A DNA stretch of 44,967 nt from Candidatus Fonsibacter lacus (GTDB lineage: Bacteria; Pseudomonadota; Gammaproteobacteria; Burkholderiales; Burkholderiaceae_C): NCBI GenBank assembly GCA_009921245.1, contig RFXW01000002.1, positions 1 to 44,967 of the forward strand, written 5' to 3'. Numbering within the stretch: the stretch's first letter is position 1; each line of letters starts with the position of its first letter. The notes below the pieces were generated by a model. The model saw only the letters and a program-made list of their open reading frames with translations. It did no database searches and was not told the DNA's origin. Below, in pieces: positions 16,525-26,047 of the stretch. Both the position numbers and the translations under genes were made by a program.

Positions 16525-17286
16525 GTGATGGGAACAGGAGCAATCACGCAATACGTTGATGTGGCCCAGATCGTGTTGTACATGTTCTGGATATTTTTTG
16601 CTGGGTTAATTTTTTACCTTGTCCGAGAAGGGCATCGTGAGGGTTACCCCATGGACTCAGGCCGCGAAAACGGCCCGGTGATCACGGGTTGGCCCGTGCC
16701 CGAGCCCAAAACCTATCGCTTGGCCAATGGCCGCGAGGTGCTGGCGCCCGACTTTAATCGGCCCGACAGCAGCTACCAAGCGCAGCCTGTGACGCCGCTA
16801 AACGGTGCACCACTGGAGCCTGTGGGCAACCCGCTGACCGCTGGGGTAGGACCGGGTGCTTGGTCGGCGCGTGCCGATGAAGTGGACCGCACGTTGCACG
16901 GCGACGCCAAAATTGTGCCGCTGCGCGTGGCCTCTGACCATGGTGTGGCAAGCAAAGACGTGGACCCACGCGGCATGTCGGTGGTTGATGTGCACGGCAA
17001 TGTGGCCGGCAAGGTTACTGATCTGTGGGTTGACCGCATGGAAATGATGTTTCGTTTTCTTGAGGTCACCACCCAAGGCGGTCGGCAGGTGCTGGTGCCC
17101 ATGACTTTTGCGCGTATCACGCGGCAAAGCATCACGGTGCACGCCTTAATGGCCGATCAGTACGAGGGTATACCGGCCACGCGTAACCCCGATGAGATCA
17201 CGCTGCTTGAGGAAGAAAAAATCACCGCGTACTTTGGTGCCGGTACCTTGTACGCCACCCCTGAGCGGCAAGAGCCACTGCTATGA
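16525..17286 (+). CDS. puhA: Photosynthetic reaction centre H subunit
   Basis: TQYVDVAQIVLYMFWIFFAGLIFYLVREGHREGYPMDS; AAGGAG upstream of the start. Confidence 0.97.
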   Translation: MMGTGAITQYVDVAQIVLYMFWIFFAGLIFYLVREGHREGYPMDSGRENGPVITGWPVPEPKTYRLANGREVLAPDFNRPDSSYQAQPVTPLNGAPLEPVGNPLTAGVGPGAWSARADEVDRTLHGDAKIVPLRVASDHGVASKDVDPRGMSVVDVHGNVAGKVTDLWVDRMEMMFRFLEVTTQGGRQVLVPMTFARITRQSITVHALMADQYEGIPATRNPDEITLLEEEKITAYFGAGTLYATPERQEPLL

Positions 17287-17942
17287 GCGCGGTCCACGAG
17301 CACGAGTTTGAGGCCGCCCCAGGCCTGCCCGAGCCGTTGCCGGCAGGCGAACGCGTGCTGTGGCAAGGCGCGCCGCAATGGCGCACCTTGGCCGTGGAGG
17401 TGTTTCATGTGCGCGCGGTGGCGATTTACTTGGTGGCGATGCTGGCCTTGCAAGCCAGCGCCGGCGTAACCAGCTCCGTGACTGCCTATTGGCAGGGCTT
17501 GGCGGTAAGCGCCGTGCTGGCGTTGGTGGCATGGGGTGTGCTGTGTTGGTGGGCGTGGCTCAGCGCCCGCACCACGCTGTACACCCTGACCAACAAACGG
17601 GTGGTGATGCGCATTGGCATTGTGCTAACCCTGACCCTTAACTTGCCGCTACGCCGCCTGGCGGGTGCGGCGATTAAGCAGGGGCGGCACGGTGTGGGCG
17701 ATGTGTCGGTGACCTTGGTTGATGGTGACCGCATGGGTTGGGCGCACCTGTGGCCACACGCACGACCATGGCATGTGAAGCAACCCCAGCCCAGCCTGCG
17801 CGGCGTGGCCGATGTGCAACGCGTGGCGCAACTGCTGCAGCAGGCATGGCGTGCCGCCAACCCCGACGTTGCGGTAACGGTGGCCGCGCAAGGTGAGGGC
17901 GCTATGGCCGAGCGCCATCAGCCCTCGGTGGTGATGTCGTGA
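17283..17942 (+). CDS. puhB: Photosynthetic complex putative assembly protein PuhB
   Basis: EHEFEAAPGLPEPLPAGERVLWQGAPQWRTLAVEVFHVRAVAIYL (PH-like/PuhB); overlaps puhA stop. Confidence 0.93.
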   Translation: MSAVHEHEFEAAPGLPEPLPAGERVLWQGAPQWRTLAVEVFHVRAVAIYLVAMLALQASAGVTSSVTAYWQGLAVSAVLALVAWGVLCWWAWLSARTTLYTLTNKRVVMRIGIVLTLTLNLPLRRLAGAAIKQGRHGVGDVSVTLVDGDRMGWAHLWPHARPWHVKQPQPSLRGVADVQRVAQLLQQAWRAANPDVAVTVAAQGEGAMAERHQPSVVMS

Positions 17943-18379
17943 ACACATTAAGCCTTCGCGCTCGCAGCCGCCCCCCGTGGCAGCTGATGGCGGTGGCGCT
18001 GGCCCTGCTGGGCTTGGCTTGGTGGGTGGCCCAAGGCGCGCCCACCGACACCGCCCCGGCGCAGTGGCAACGCCCGGTGATGTTTGATCAAGCCGCCGAC
18101 GGCAGTGTGTTGGCAATTGAGCCCAGCACCGGTGAGGTGCTGCGCCGTTGGCAAGGTGAGCAGGGCTTTGTACGCGGCGTGGTGCGCACCATGGCGCGTG
18201 CGCGCCTGGCCCATGGGCTGCCTCCGGGTGGGCCGTATCAGTTGATTGGGCGCCAAGGCAGCCGCTTGCAACTGGCCGATGCCGCCACCGACACCCGCAT
18301 TGATTTGGAGAGTTTTGGCCCGAGCAACTGGGTTGAATTTGCCGCACTGGCACCGCAATCCGCTGGAGAGTATCGATGA
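17939..18379 (+). CDS. puhC: Photosynthetic complex assembly protein PuhC
   Basis: One N-terminal [43 protein letters not shown]; position between puhB and acsF. Confidence 0.88.
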   Translation: MNTLSLRARSRPPWQLMAVALALLGLAWWVAQGAPTDTAPAQWQRPVMFDQAADGSVLAIEPSTGEVLRRWQGEQGFVRGVVRTMARARLAHGLPPGGPYQLIGRQGSRLQLADAATDTRIDLESFGPSNWVEFAALAPQSAGEYR

Positions 18380-19491
18380 GTAACGCCCCCATGACATTGG
18401 ACGACGACCCTTTAATGCACCTCATGGCGCGGGTGGACAGCGCGGCCGACGCGCAGGCCAAGGCCTTAACCGATACCGTGATTGCACCACGCTTTTACAC
18501 CACCGATTACCAAGCCATGGACCGGCTTGACGTGACGCCGGTGCGCGCGGAGTGGGACGCCATGATGGCCGAGTACGAAGGCGACAACAACCACGACCAC
18601 TTTCAGCGCGACGCCAGTTTTGCGCAAGAGGCCAAAGCGCAGGTGGCGAAGTTGCCACCGGCGTTGCGTCAAGAATTTTTAGATTTCTTAATCGGTTCAC
18701 TGACCTCAGAGTTCTCGGGTTGTATTTTGTACAACGAGGTGCGCAAACACGTAACCAACCCCGACATCAAAAAGCTCATGACCTTCATGGCACGTGACGA
18801 ATCGCGCCATGCAGGATTTATTAATCAGTCGCTGCGCGACTTTGATTTGGGTGTGGATTTGGGTGATCTCAAGCGCACCAAACGCTACACCTTTTTTAAG
18901 CCCAAGTTTATTTTTTACGCCACGTACTTGTCCGAGAAGATTGGTTACGCGCGTTACATCACCATTTATCGTCAGCTGGAGCGCCACCCCGACAAGCGCT
19001 TTCACCCAATATTTAAGTGGTTCGAGCGCTGGTGCAACGACGAGTTTCGTCATGGCGAATCGTTTGCATTGATCATGCGCGCCAACCCCGAGCTGCTGCG
19101 CGGGCACAACGTGTGGTGGATTCGGTTTTTCATTTTGGCGGTGTACGCCACCATGTACGTGCGTGATCATCAACGGCCGGGTATGCACCAAGCCATGGGC
19201 TTGGCACCCACCGAGTTTGACTACACCGTGTTTCGGATCACGTCTGACATTGCCAAACAGGTGTTTCCGATTGAGATTGACACCGACCACCCGGCGTTTC
19301 GCCAGGGTATGTCACGCCTGGCGGCCATTAACACCCGCATGACGATGGCCAGCGAACGTGGTGGCGTGTGGGGCAAGCTACGCCAAGGCTGGTGTGCATT
19401 GCAAGCGGCGGCGGTGTTTGCCCGGGTGTATTGCATTCCGGTAAAAAAACAAGCGCTGCCGGTGAGCGTGCGGGTGCAGCCCACGTGGTGA
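18376..19491 (+). CDS. acsF: Aerobic Mg-protoporphyrin IX monomethyl ester oxidative cyclase
   Basis: Di-iron motifs EVRKHV...[13 protein letters not shown] and [48 protein letters not shown]. Confidence 0.97.
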   Translation: MSNAPMTLDDDPLMHLMARVDSAADAQAKALTDTVIAPRFYTTDYQAMDRLDVTPVRAEWDAMMAEYEGDNNHDHFQRDASFAQEAKAQVAKLPPALRQEFLDFLIGSLTSEFSGCILYNEVRKHVTNPDIKKLMTFMARDESRHAGFINQSLRDFDLGVDLGDLKRTKRYTFFKPKFIFYATYLSEKIGYARYITIYRQLERHPDKRFHPIFKWFERWCNDEFRHGESFALIMRANPELLRGHNVWWIRFFILAVYATMYVRDHQRPGMHQAMGLAPTEFDYTVFRITSDIAKQVFPIEIDTDHPAFRQGMSRLAAINTRMTMASERGGVWGKLRQGWCALQAAAVFARVYCIPVKKQALPVSVRVQPTW

Positions 19492-19495
19492 ACCC

Positions 19496-20296
19496 ATGAC
19501 CAACGCCTTGTGGCAATCGCCATGGCTGGCCGCGCTGGTGGCGGTGTTTAGCTGGTGGCTGGGCACGGGTGTGATTTTGTGGTTGGTGCGGCGTGCCCGC
19601 CCCACCTTTGGCCGCAGCAATTTGTGGCTCACTGTGTTGGCATTGGGGTCGTTGGTGTTGGCCTGGCAGTCTATGCAAACCGTGGGTACAGCGCATGCTT
19701 ACTTGGGGTTTGTTGCGGCCATGGTGATGTGGGCGTGGCACGAGCTGATGTTTTTAACCGGTTGGCTAACCGGCCCGCGCCGCGTGGCGCAAGAGCGCCA
19801 AGTACAGGGCTGGCGCCGGTGGCAGCAAGGCGTGGCGGCGGTGGCGTGGCACGAGGTGGCGCTGATGGTGAACTTTGCGCTGCTGGTGGTGTTGCAGCAA
19901 GGCCAGCCGAATCACACCGCGCTGTGTACCTTTGCGGTGTTGTGGTGCATGCGTTTTAGCGCCAAGATCAATTTGTTTGTGGGTGTGCCACAAATTGGTA
20001 CGCAGTTTTTACCGCCGCATTTGGTGTATTTGGGCAGTTACTTTCGCAGCCAGACACCGAGTTGGTTTTTTTATGTTTCGGTGGCGGCTGCAAGCACCGC
20101 GCTGGCCTGGCTGGTGTGGCAGGCGCAAACCGCAGCGGTAAACGTAACACCCGGCTGGACTTTGTTGGCCACGCTGCTGGCGCTGGCCATTGTGGAGCAT
20201 GTGCTGATGGTGCTGGCAGCTCCCGTGCAAAGGTTGTGGGGTTGGGCCATGGGGCGTACACCGCCGTTGACGGCGATCAAAGCGGAGGGTGGATGA
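19496..20296 (+). CDS. puhE: Putative photosynthetic complex assembly protein PuhE (DUF3623-like)
   Basis: Multi-TM; LTVLALGSLVLAWQSMQTVGTAHAYLGFVAAMVMWAWHELMFLTGWLTGPRR; follows acsF. Confidence 0.9.
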   Translation: MTNALWQSPWLAALVAVFSWWLGTGVILWLVRRARPTFGRSNLWLTVLALGSLVLAWQSMQTVGTAHAYLGFVAAMVMWAWHELMFLTGWLTGPRRVAQERQVQGWRRWQQGVAAVAWHEVALMVNFALLVVLQQGQPNHTALCTFAVLWCMRFSAKINLFVGVPQIGTQFLPPHLVYLGSYFRSQTPSWFFYVSVAAASTALAWLVWQAQTAAVNVTPGWTLLATLLALAIVEHVLMVLAAPVQRLWGWAMGRTPPLTAIKAEGG

Positions 20297-21852
20297 ACGC
20301 GTATTACACCGACGAGGCGCGCGCAAGTGGCGAGCCCACACCAAGGCCCAAGGCGTTGGTGATTGGCAGTGGCTTTGGTGGCTTGGCCGCAGCCATACGC
20401 CTGAGCGTGATGGGGTACGAGGTGCAGGTGCTCGAGCAACTCGACGGCCCAGGGGGCCGCGCGTATGTGTTTGCCCAAGACGGCTACACCTTTGACGCTG
20501 GCCCCACCATCATCACGGCGCCGTTTTTGCTTGAAGAGTTGTGGGCGCTGTGTGGCCGTCGTTTGCAAGACGACGTGGACCTGCGTTTGATGGAGCCTTT
20601 TTATCGGATACGTTTTGACGACGGTCGCATTTTTGACTACAACGCCAACGACGAACAAATGGAGCGCCAAATCGCGACATTTGACGCGCGCGACGTTAAG
20701 GGTTTTCGGCGTTTGGTTGAGGTGGCTGAGCGTTGCCGCCGCATCGGTTTTGAGGGCATGGGCTCGATTGCGTTTGATCGGTTCATGGACTTGATCAAGG
20801 CCTTGCCTGGCTTTGCCCGCATGCAGGCATGGCGCACCATTTACGGTGTGGTGGCCAAGCACCTGCGGCATCCGCAACTGCGTATTGCGTTTAGCTTTCA
20901 CACCTTGCTGATTGGTGGCAACCCGTTTTCTGTGACCAGTGCCTATGCGTTGATTCATTCGTTGGAGCGGCGCTGGGGCGTGCACTCGGTGATGGGCGGC
21001 ACCGGCGCGTTGGTACGCGCCATGGTGAAGTTGCTGCAGCAGCGTGGCGTGGCGATTCGATACCAGGCGCGGGTGGCAGAAATTACGGTGGAGTCAGGGC
21101 GCGCCACGGGCGTGCGATTGGCCAATGGCGAAACCTTGGCCGCTGACATTGTGGTGAGCAACGCGGACTCGGCGTGGACCTACAAACACCTGGTGCGGCG
21201 CGAACACCGCCGGCACTGGAGCGACAGCCGCATTGAACGCGGGCGTTATTCCATGGGACTGTTCGTGTGGTACTTTGGCACCAAGCGGCGCTATGAAGAG
21301 GTGCCGCATCACATGATGGTGCTTGGGCCGCGCTACAAGGGCTTGCTGCGTGATATTTTTAAGCGCAAACACTTGGCCGACGATTTCAGTTTGTATTTGC
21401 ATCGTCCCACCGCCACCGACCCCTCGCTGGCGCCGCCGGGCTGCGATACGTTTTATGCGTTGTCGCCGGTGCCGCATTTGGACAGCGGCACCGATTGGCG
21501 CACCCATGCCGAGCGTTACCGGCAAGCCATTCAAACGCGGCTGGAGACCACCGTGCTGCCCGGTTTGGGGGCCGAACTCACCACCTCACGACTCATGACG
21601 CCGTTGGATTTTCAAGACCGATTGGCCAGCTACAAGGGCGCGGGCTTTGGGCTGGAGCCGCTGTTGCTGCAAAGCGCATGGTTTCGGCCGCACAACCGCA
21701 GCGAAGATGTGGACGGTTTGTATTTGGTTGGCGCGGCCACGCACCCGGGCGCGGGTGTGCCCGGGGTTTTGATGTCAGCCAAGGCGCTGCAAACCGTGGT
21801 GCCTACAGTGCAGGCGTGGCGCGCCGCCCAAACCAGTAAGGCCACGTTGTGA
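20293..21852 (+). CDS. crtI: Phytoene desaturase
   Basis: KALVIGSGFGGLAAAIRLSVMGYEVQVLEQLDGPGGRAYVFAQDGYTFDAGPTIITAPFLLEELW; C-terminal LVGAATHPGAGVPGVLMSAKA. ATG 20293 overlaps puhE stop. Confidence 0.95.
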   Translation: MNAYYTDEARASGEPTPRPKALVIGSGFGGLAAAIRLSVMGYEVQVLEQLDGPGGRAYVFAQDGYTFDAGPTIITAPFLLEELWALCGRRLQDDVDLRLMEPFYRIRFDDGRIFDYNANDEQMERQIATFDARDVKGFRRLVEVAERCRRIGFEGMGSIAFDRFMDLIKALPGFARMQAWRTIYGVVAKHLRHPQLRIAFSFHTLLIGGNPFSVTSAYALIHSLERRWGVHSVMGGTGALVRAMVKLLQQRGVAIRYQARVAEITVESGRATGVRLANGETLAADIVVSNADSAWTYKHLVRREHRRHWSDSRIERGRYSMGLFVWYFGTKRRYEEVPHHMMVLGPRYKGLLRDIFKRKHLADDFSLYLHRPTATDPSLAPPGCDTFYALSPVPHLDSGTDWRTHAERYRQAIQTRLETTVLPGLGAELTTSRLMTPLDFQDRLASYKGAGFGLEPLLLQSAWFRPHNRSEDVDGLYLVGAATHPGAGVPGVLMSAKALQTVVPTVQAWRAAQTSKATL

Positions 21853-22937
21853 TTGCCCCCGAATTGCAGGCTTGTTTGGAGCTTATGCGCGGGGGCTCCA
21901 AAACCTTTTTTGCGGCAAGCCGCTGGCTACCGCCGCGGGTGCGCAGCGCCGCGGTGGTGCTGTATGCGTTTTGTCGGGTGGCGGACGATTTGGTGGACGA
22001 GGGCGACGACTGCCAGCAAGCGCTGGCGCAGTTGCATGAGCGTTTAGACGCCATATACGCCCAAGCGCCGCAGCCGTTTGTGGAGGATCAAGCCTTGGCC
22101 GTGGTGGTGCAGCAGCACGATTTACCGCGCGCGTGGCTGGATGCATTGCTCGAGGGCTTTGCATGGGATGCGCAAGGGCGCCGCTACCACACGCTGCAAG
22201 ACGTACACGCCTACGCCGCGCGAGTTGCCGGCAGCGTGGGCACCATGATGGCTTGGCTGATGGGCGCGCGCAGTCAAAGCACCTTGGCGCGAGCGGCGGA
22301 GCTGGGCCTGGCCATGCAGCTCACCAATATTGTGCGAGACGTGGGTGAAGACGCGGCCCGCGGCCGGGTGTATTTGCCGGAGCAATGGCTGCGTGAAGAA
22401 GGCTTAAGCGCGGCCACGGTGATGGCCAGCTTGCAAACCTCGGCGCCGCTGCAACGGGTCACGGCGCGTTTGCTGGATGAGGCCAGCGCGCTGTATGAGC
22501 GCGCCAGTGTGGGCATTGCCGCGTTGCCGGCTGACTGTCGGCAAGCGATTTGGGCGGCGCGTTGGGTGTACGCCGAAATCGGCGCGCAGGTGCGGCGCCA
22601 CAACCTTGACTCGGTGTCACGCCGGGCGGTGGTGGGGCGCTCGCGCAAGGCGTGGTTGCTCACCCGGGCATGGATGGACGCCCAGGCGGCGGCGCAGGTA
22701 AGCAGCGCGGTGCCACCCGCGGCGGTGCCGGCGATTGAGTTTTTGCTTGGTGCGGTGCCCGCCGATTTGGTTGATGGCGCCGGGGTGCGCACACCGGTGC
22801 GGCGTAACCCAGAGCAACGTGTGGTGTGGATGCTGGAGCTGTTTGAGCGCTTGGCTCACGAACGCCGCGGCATGCGCCACGGCAGCATGGCTTGCACCAC
22901 CGACGAGCGCAGCCGGGGCACGTACAGCGTTTCGTGA
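21849..22937 (+). CDS. crtB: Phytoene synthase
   Basis: GSKTFFAASRWLPPRVRSAAVVLYAFCRVADDLVDEGDD and LAMQLTNIVRDVGEDAARGRVYLP; GTG start overlapping crtI stop. Confidence 0.96.
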   Translation: MIAPELQACLELMRGGSKTFFAASRWLPPRVRSAAVVLYAFCRVADDLVDEGDDCQQALAQLHERLDAIYAQAPQPFVEDQALAVVVQQHDLPRAWLDALLEGFAWDAQGRRYHTLQDVHAYAARVAGSVGTMMAWLMGARSQSTLARAAELGLAMQLTNIVRDVGEDAARGRVYLPEQWLREEGLSAATVMASLQTSAPLQRVTARLLDEASALYERASVGIAALPADCRQAIWAARWVYAEIGAQVRRHNLDSVSRRAVVGRSRKAWLLTRAWMDAQAAAQVSSAVPPAAVPAIEFLLGAVPADLVDGAGVRTPVRRNPEQRVVWMLELFERLAHERRGMRHGSMACTTDERSRGTYSVS

Positions 22938-23917
22938 AAGCTGGTGACGCGTTCACCCAGCAATTCACTTTGCACCACCGCCCGCTGATAAAACGGCGTG
23001 TCTTCAAGCTGGTCTTGCACCGTAACCGGCGCGTCGCTGCGTAGCCGTCGTTCGATCCACCACGCCGTGCGTCGCATGCGCTGCTGCGGCGGCGCGGCAA
23101 AAGGTTGAATGTCGCCGTTGGGCAAAAAGCGCAGCGCCAGCACCTGGCCATCGGCGCGCCATGGTTCCGTGTCGTAAATCACCGCACTGCTGCCGTCGCG
23201 CAGCTGGCAGCGTGACCAATCCCAGGCCTCAAACCCCTCGGTAATCGGTTCATCGCCCTCGTTGCTGTCCAGGTAACCTTGGCCCTGCCAGTGCAGGGCC
23301 GGCTGTTGCAGCTCAACTTCAACGCGCGCGCTGGGCGCCAGCGGCCCCCAGCGGTGCGCGCCGCGCGCCTCCAGTGGGGTGCTAAACGTAAACAGCTGTG
23401 TTGGGTGTACCCGCACCTCGCCGCGCACCGGCCACGGCACAGGCACCGCGCGCTCGTGCAAGCGAATCGACAAATAACGACCGTTCCAATGCAAGGCGCT
23501 GGGGCCAATGGTGAAGTGGGTGGCATCGCGTGCGCACCATCGGGCGCCGCGCTCGGTCATGGTCCAGCGCCGCGCCGGCCCGTACAGCGAGACATTGAGG
23601 CAGCAGTAGTGGTTGGGGTCGGGTTGGGCGCCGCCACGCCGCGCCCAGGTGTAGTAGGGCGAGAACACGCTGCCAACAAAGGCAATGATGCTCAGCCCAT
23701 GCTGGCCGCAGTCGCTCAGTGCGTCAACGTACCACCAGAGGTAGCCGCCGGATGGAACCGTTTGGTCAAAGCGCGGTTCGCCATCACGGCCACGGCCGCC
23801 TGATGCCCCGACAGCGCCGCCATCGGCACCCCCGGGCCCGGGTGCACGCTGCCCCCCGCCAAATAAAGCCCCGGCACCATGCTCTGCGCCCCCGGGCGGG
23901 CGAACGCCGCCATCCAT
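22856..23917 (-). CDS. crtC: Acyclic carotenoid 1,2-hydratase (hydroxyneurosporene synthase); start uncertain
   Basis: GGYLWWYVDALSDCGQHGLSIIAFVGSVFSPYYTWARR, NVSLYGPARRWTMTERG. No ATG/GTG/TTG close to the conserved N-terminus: nearest in-frame ATG is 23917 (inside crtD), next GTG is 23668. Confidence 0.9.
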   Translation of the reverse strand: MDGGVRPPGGAEHGAGALFGGGQRAPGPGGADGGAVGASGGRGRDGEPRFDQTVPSGGYLWWYVDALSDCGQHGLSIIAFVGSVFSPYYTWARRGGAQPDPNHYCCLNVSLYGPARRWTMTERGARWCARDATHFTIGPSALHWNGRYLSIRLHERAVPVPWPVRGEVRVHPTQLFTFSTPLEARGAHRWGPLAPSARVEVELQQPALHWQGQGYLDSNEGDEPITEGFEAWDWSRCQLRDGSSAVIYDTEPWRADGQVLALRFLPNGDIQPFAAPPQQRMRRTAWWIERRLRSDAPVTVQDQLEDTPFYQRAVVQSELLGERVTSFHETLYVPRLRSSVVQAMLPWRMPRRS

Positions 23918-25254
23918 CCATGCGTGGCCTGGCCGTACAGGGCGCCGCCCGAGGCCGCAAAGCGCTGGTGAAACGTCACCGGGGTGCTGCGCAGCATGTG
24001 GTGGGGTTGCGGCTGCCAGCGCAGGCCGCAGCGCTGTAGCAAGCGCATGGTATGGGTTTCGCATTGGTGCCAGTCCTCCTCTTGCCAGTCGCTGCTGTCG
24101 CCACGCGCCGGCGCGTTCACCAAAACCAGCATGCGCTCGGCCTGTTCAGCGGCGGGGTCGCGTCCCACGCCACGATCTTGTGCACACAGGTAAACCGTGG
24201 GTTTGGGCGGCAGCCGCCCGGCGCCAAATATGGCATCGAACTCGCTGGCGTAGTCGTCGTCAAAAAACACATTGTGTCGGTCCATGGCCACGCCGGCTGT
24301 GGCGGTGTGCACCGCCCACGTGACCGCCGACAGTGACCGAGGCGGCGGCGTGGCCGCCACCGCGCCTTGCACTGCCTCGCCCAGCAGGCGCTCGCGCAGT
24401 GCGTTGGGGTCGCCGTTAAACACCACCGCGTCGGCGCGCAGATGGCTGCCGTCTTGCAAAATCACGCCACTCACACGGCCTGCGCTCAGCTCAATACGCT
24501 CTACCGCTGTGCCGCAGCGCAGCTCGGCCCCTTGCGATTGGGCCAAAGTGGCCAATGCCTGCGCCAGTGCCCCCATGCCGCCTTGCACCGCCCACACGCC
24601 TTGCATCTCCACGTCGGCAATCAGCATCAGCGTGGCTGGCGCGTGCCACGGCGACGAGCCGCAGTAGGTCGCGTAGCGGCCAAAGAGTTGCTGCAATTTG
24701 GGGTGCTGCAGTTGGCGTTGCAAGCTGCTCATGAGGCTGCGCATCGGGCCGATGCGGGTGAGGGTGCTCAAGCCTTGCCAGCCCAGCGCTTGGGTGAGCT
24801 GCGCCATGCTGGGCGCCGGTGCCCGAATGTAAGGTTCTTCCAGTGCTTGATACACCTGGGTTGCGGTGCGGCAAAAGGCGGCAAAGCGCCGACCCTCGGC
24901 GGCGCCGGCAAAGCGGGCCACCGCGTCTTGGCTGGCCTGGCGGTCGGCAAACAAATCGAGCGCGCTGCCATCGCTCCAAAAGTGGCGCGCCAACACCGCC
25001 AGCGGCTCCAGGGTGACGGCATTGTCCAGTCGTTGCCCGCAGCGTGCAAACAAACCGTCAAACACCCAGCGCATGGTCATTACGGTGGGGCCGGCATCAA
25101 TGGCCGCGCCATCCACTTCAAGCGTGCGCATTTTGCCGCCCACGGCGGCGGCGCTTTCGCACAACGTGACGCGCATGCCTTGGTGGGCAAGCTCGGCGGC
25201 ACAGGCCAAGCCCGCCACACCGGCACCCACCACCACCACGTGTGGCTCAGGCAT
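23716..25254 (-). CDS. crtD: Methoxyneurosporene dehydrogenase (hydroxyneurosporene desaturase)
   Basis: CrtI-family: HVVVVGAGVAGLACAAELAHQGMRVTLCESAAAVGGKM; YLAGGSVHPGPGVPMAALSGHQAA. Alternative start 25263. Confidence 0.92.
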   Translation of the reverse strand: MPEPHVVVVGAGVAGLACAAELAHQGMRVTLCESAAAVGGKMRTLEVDGAAIDAGPTVMTMRWVFDGLFARCGQRLDNAVTLEPLAVLARHFWSDGSALDLFADRQASQDAVARFAGAAEGRRFAAFCRTATQVYQALEEPYIRAPAPSMAQLTQALGWQGLSTLTRIGPMRSLMSSLQRQLQHPKLQQLFGRYATYCGSSPWHAPATLMLIADVEMQGVWAVQGGMGALAQALATLAQSQGAELRCGTAVERIELSAGRVSGVILQDGSHLRADAVVFNGDPNALRERLLGEAVQGAVAATPPPRSLSAVTWAVHTATAGVAMDRHNVFFDDDYASEFDAIFGAGRLPPKPTVYLCAQDRGVGRDPAAEQAERMLVLVNAPARGDSSDWQEEDWHQCETHTMRLLQRCGLRWQPQPHHMLRSTPVTFHQRFAASGGALYGQATHGWMAAFARPGAQSMVPGLYLAGGSVHPGPGVPMAALSGHQAAVAVMANRALTKRFHPAATSGGTLTH

Positions 25255-26047
25255 GGGCCGCAATGGGGCCGCGCCACACCCCGCGCTGACTCAGCAGACT
25301 CAGCCGCACAAACAACGACTCAGAAAAGAAATCGTTTTTATAGGCCGCTGCTGCGGCCCGCTGGTGGGCGCCGTCTTGGGCGTAATCGGTCATGGCTTGG
25401 GCGTCACGCCACAAACTGAAGGTGCATTGGCGCACCAACGGTGCCTCGCCCAGCCCCATGGCCAATAAACAGCCGTCGCTGGCTTGCAAGTCTTCTTGCG
25501 CCGCCGGTGCATGACGCCAAAACGCCATGGCCTTGGCGGGGCGAATGCTGGCGCGCGTTAACACCGCCATGGGCATGGCCTGACGGGTGAGGGGGGCGGC
25601 GTAGCTGGGCGCAGCCGATGGCTGCCAAGCGTGTCCATCCCAACTGCCACGTGCCGATTGAATCGCCATGATGCCTGCCCACCACTGTCTGGCGCGCTGC
25701 TGATAGCCTTGCGCCAAGTCGCTCTCAAGCAGGGCTTGGGCTTGTCCTTGGTTGGGGACCATGGCCACCAAACCTTGGTGGGTGGCGCTGGGGCGCAGCG
25801 TAAAGCCGCCGTCGTGTCCGCTACCCATCACCTTGGCAAAGGTGGCGCCGGCTTGCTCGCGCCATACGCCGCCGCCGCGCATCAGGCGTCGCCAGCCCCA
25901 ACTTTGGTGATGCGGATGAAAATCCACCAACAACACCACGACCACCCCGGACAGGGCACCGTCGCCGGGCTCTGCGGGGGTGGGTCGTTCGGTCAAGTTA
26001 CTTGGCTCCGCTGGCCAGCGAGGGGTAGTCCTTAAGCATGGAAGCAC
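25247..26047 (-). CDS. crtA: Spheroidene monooxygenase
   Basis: GDGALSGVVVVLLVDFHP...AKVMGSGHDGGFTLRPSATHQGLVAM; SFSLWRDAQAMTDYA-like C-terminus; between pufC and crtD. Start ATG 26047 or GTG 25945. Confidence 0.85.
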   Translation of the reverse strand: MLPCLRTTPRWPAEPSNLTERPTPAEPGDGALSGVVVVLLVDFHPHHQSWGWRRLMRGGGVWREQAGATFAKVMGSGHDGGFTLRPSATHQGLVAMVPNQGQAQALLESDLAQGYQQRARQWWAGIMAIQSARGSWDGHAWQPSAAPSYAAPLTRQAMPMAVLTRASIRPAKAMAFWRHAPAAQEDLQASDGCLLAMGLGEAPLVRQCTFSLWRDAQAMTDYAQDGAHQRAAAAAYKNDFFSESLFVRLSLLSQRGVWRGPIAAHA

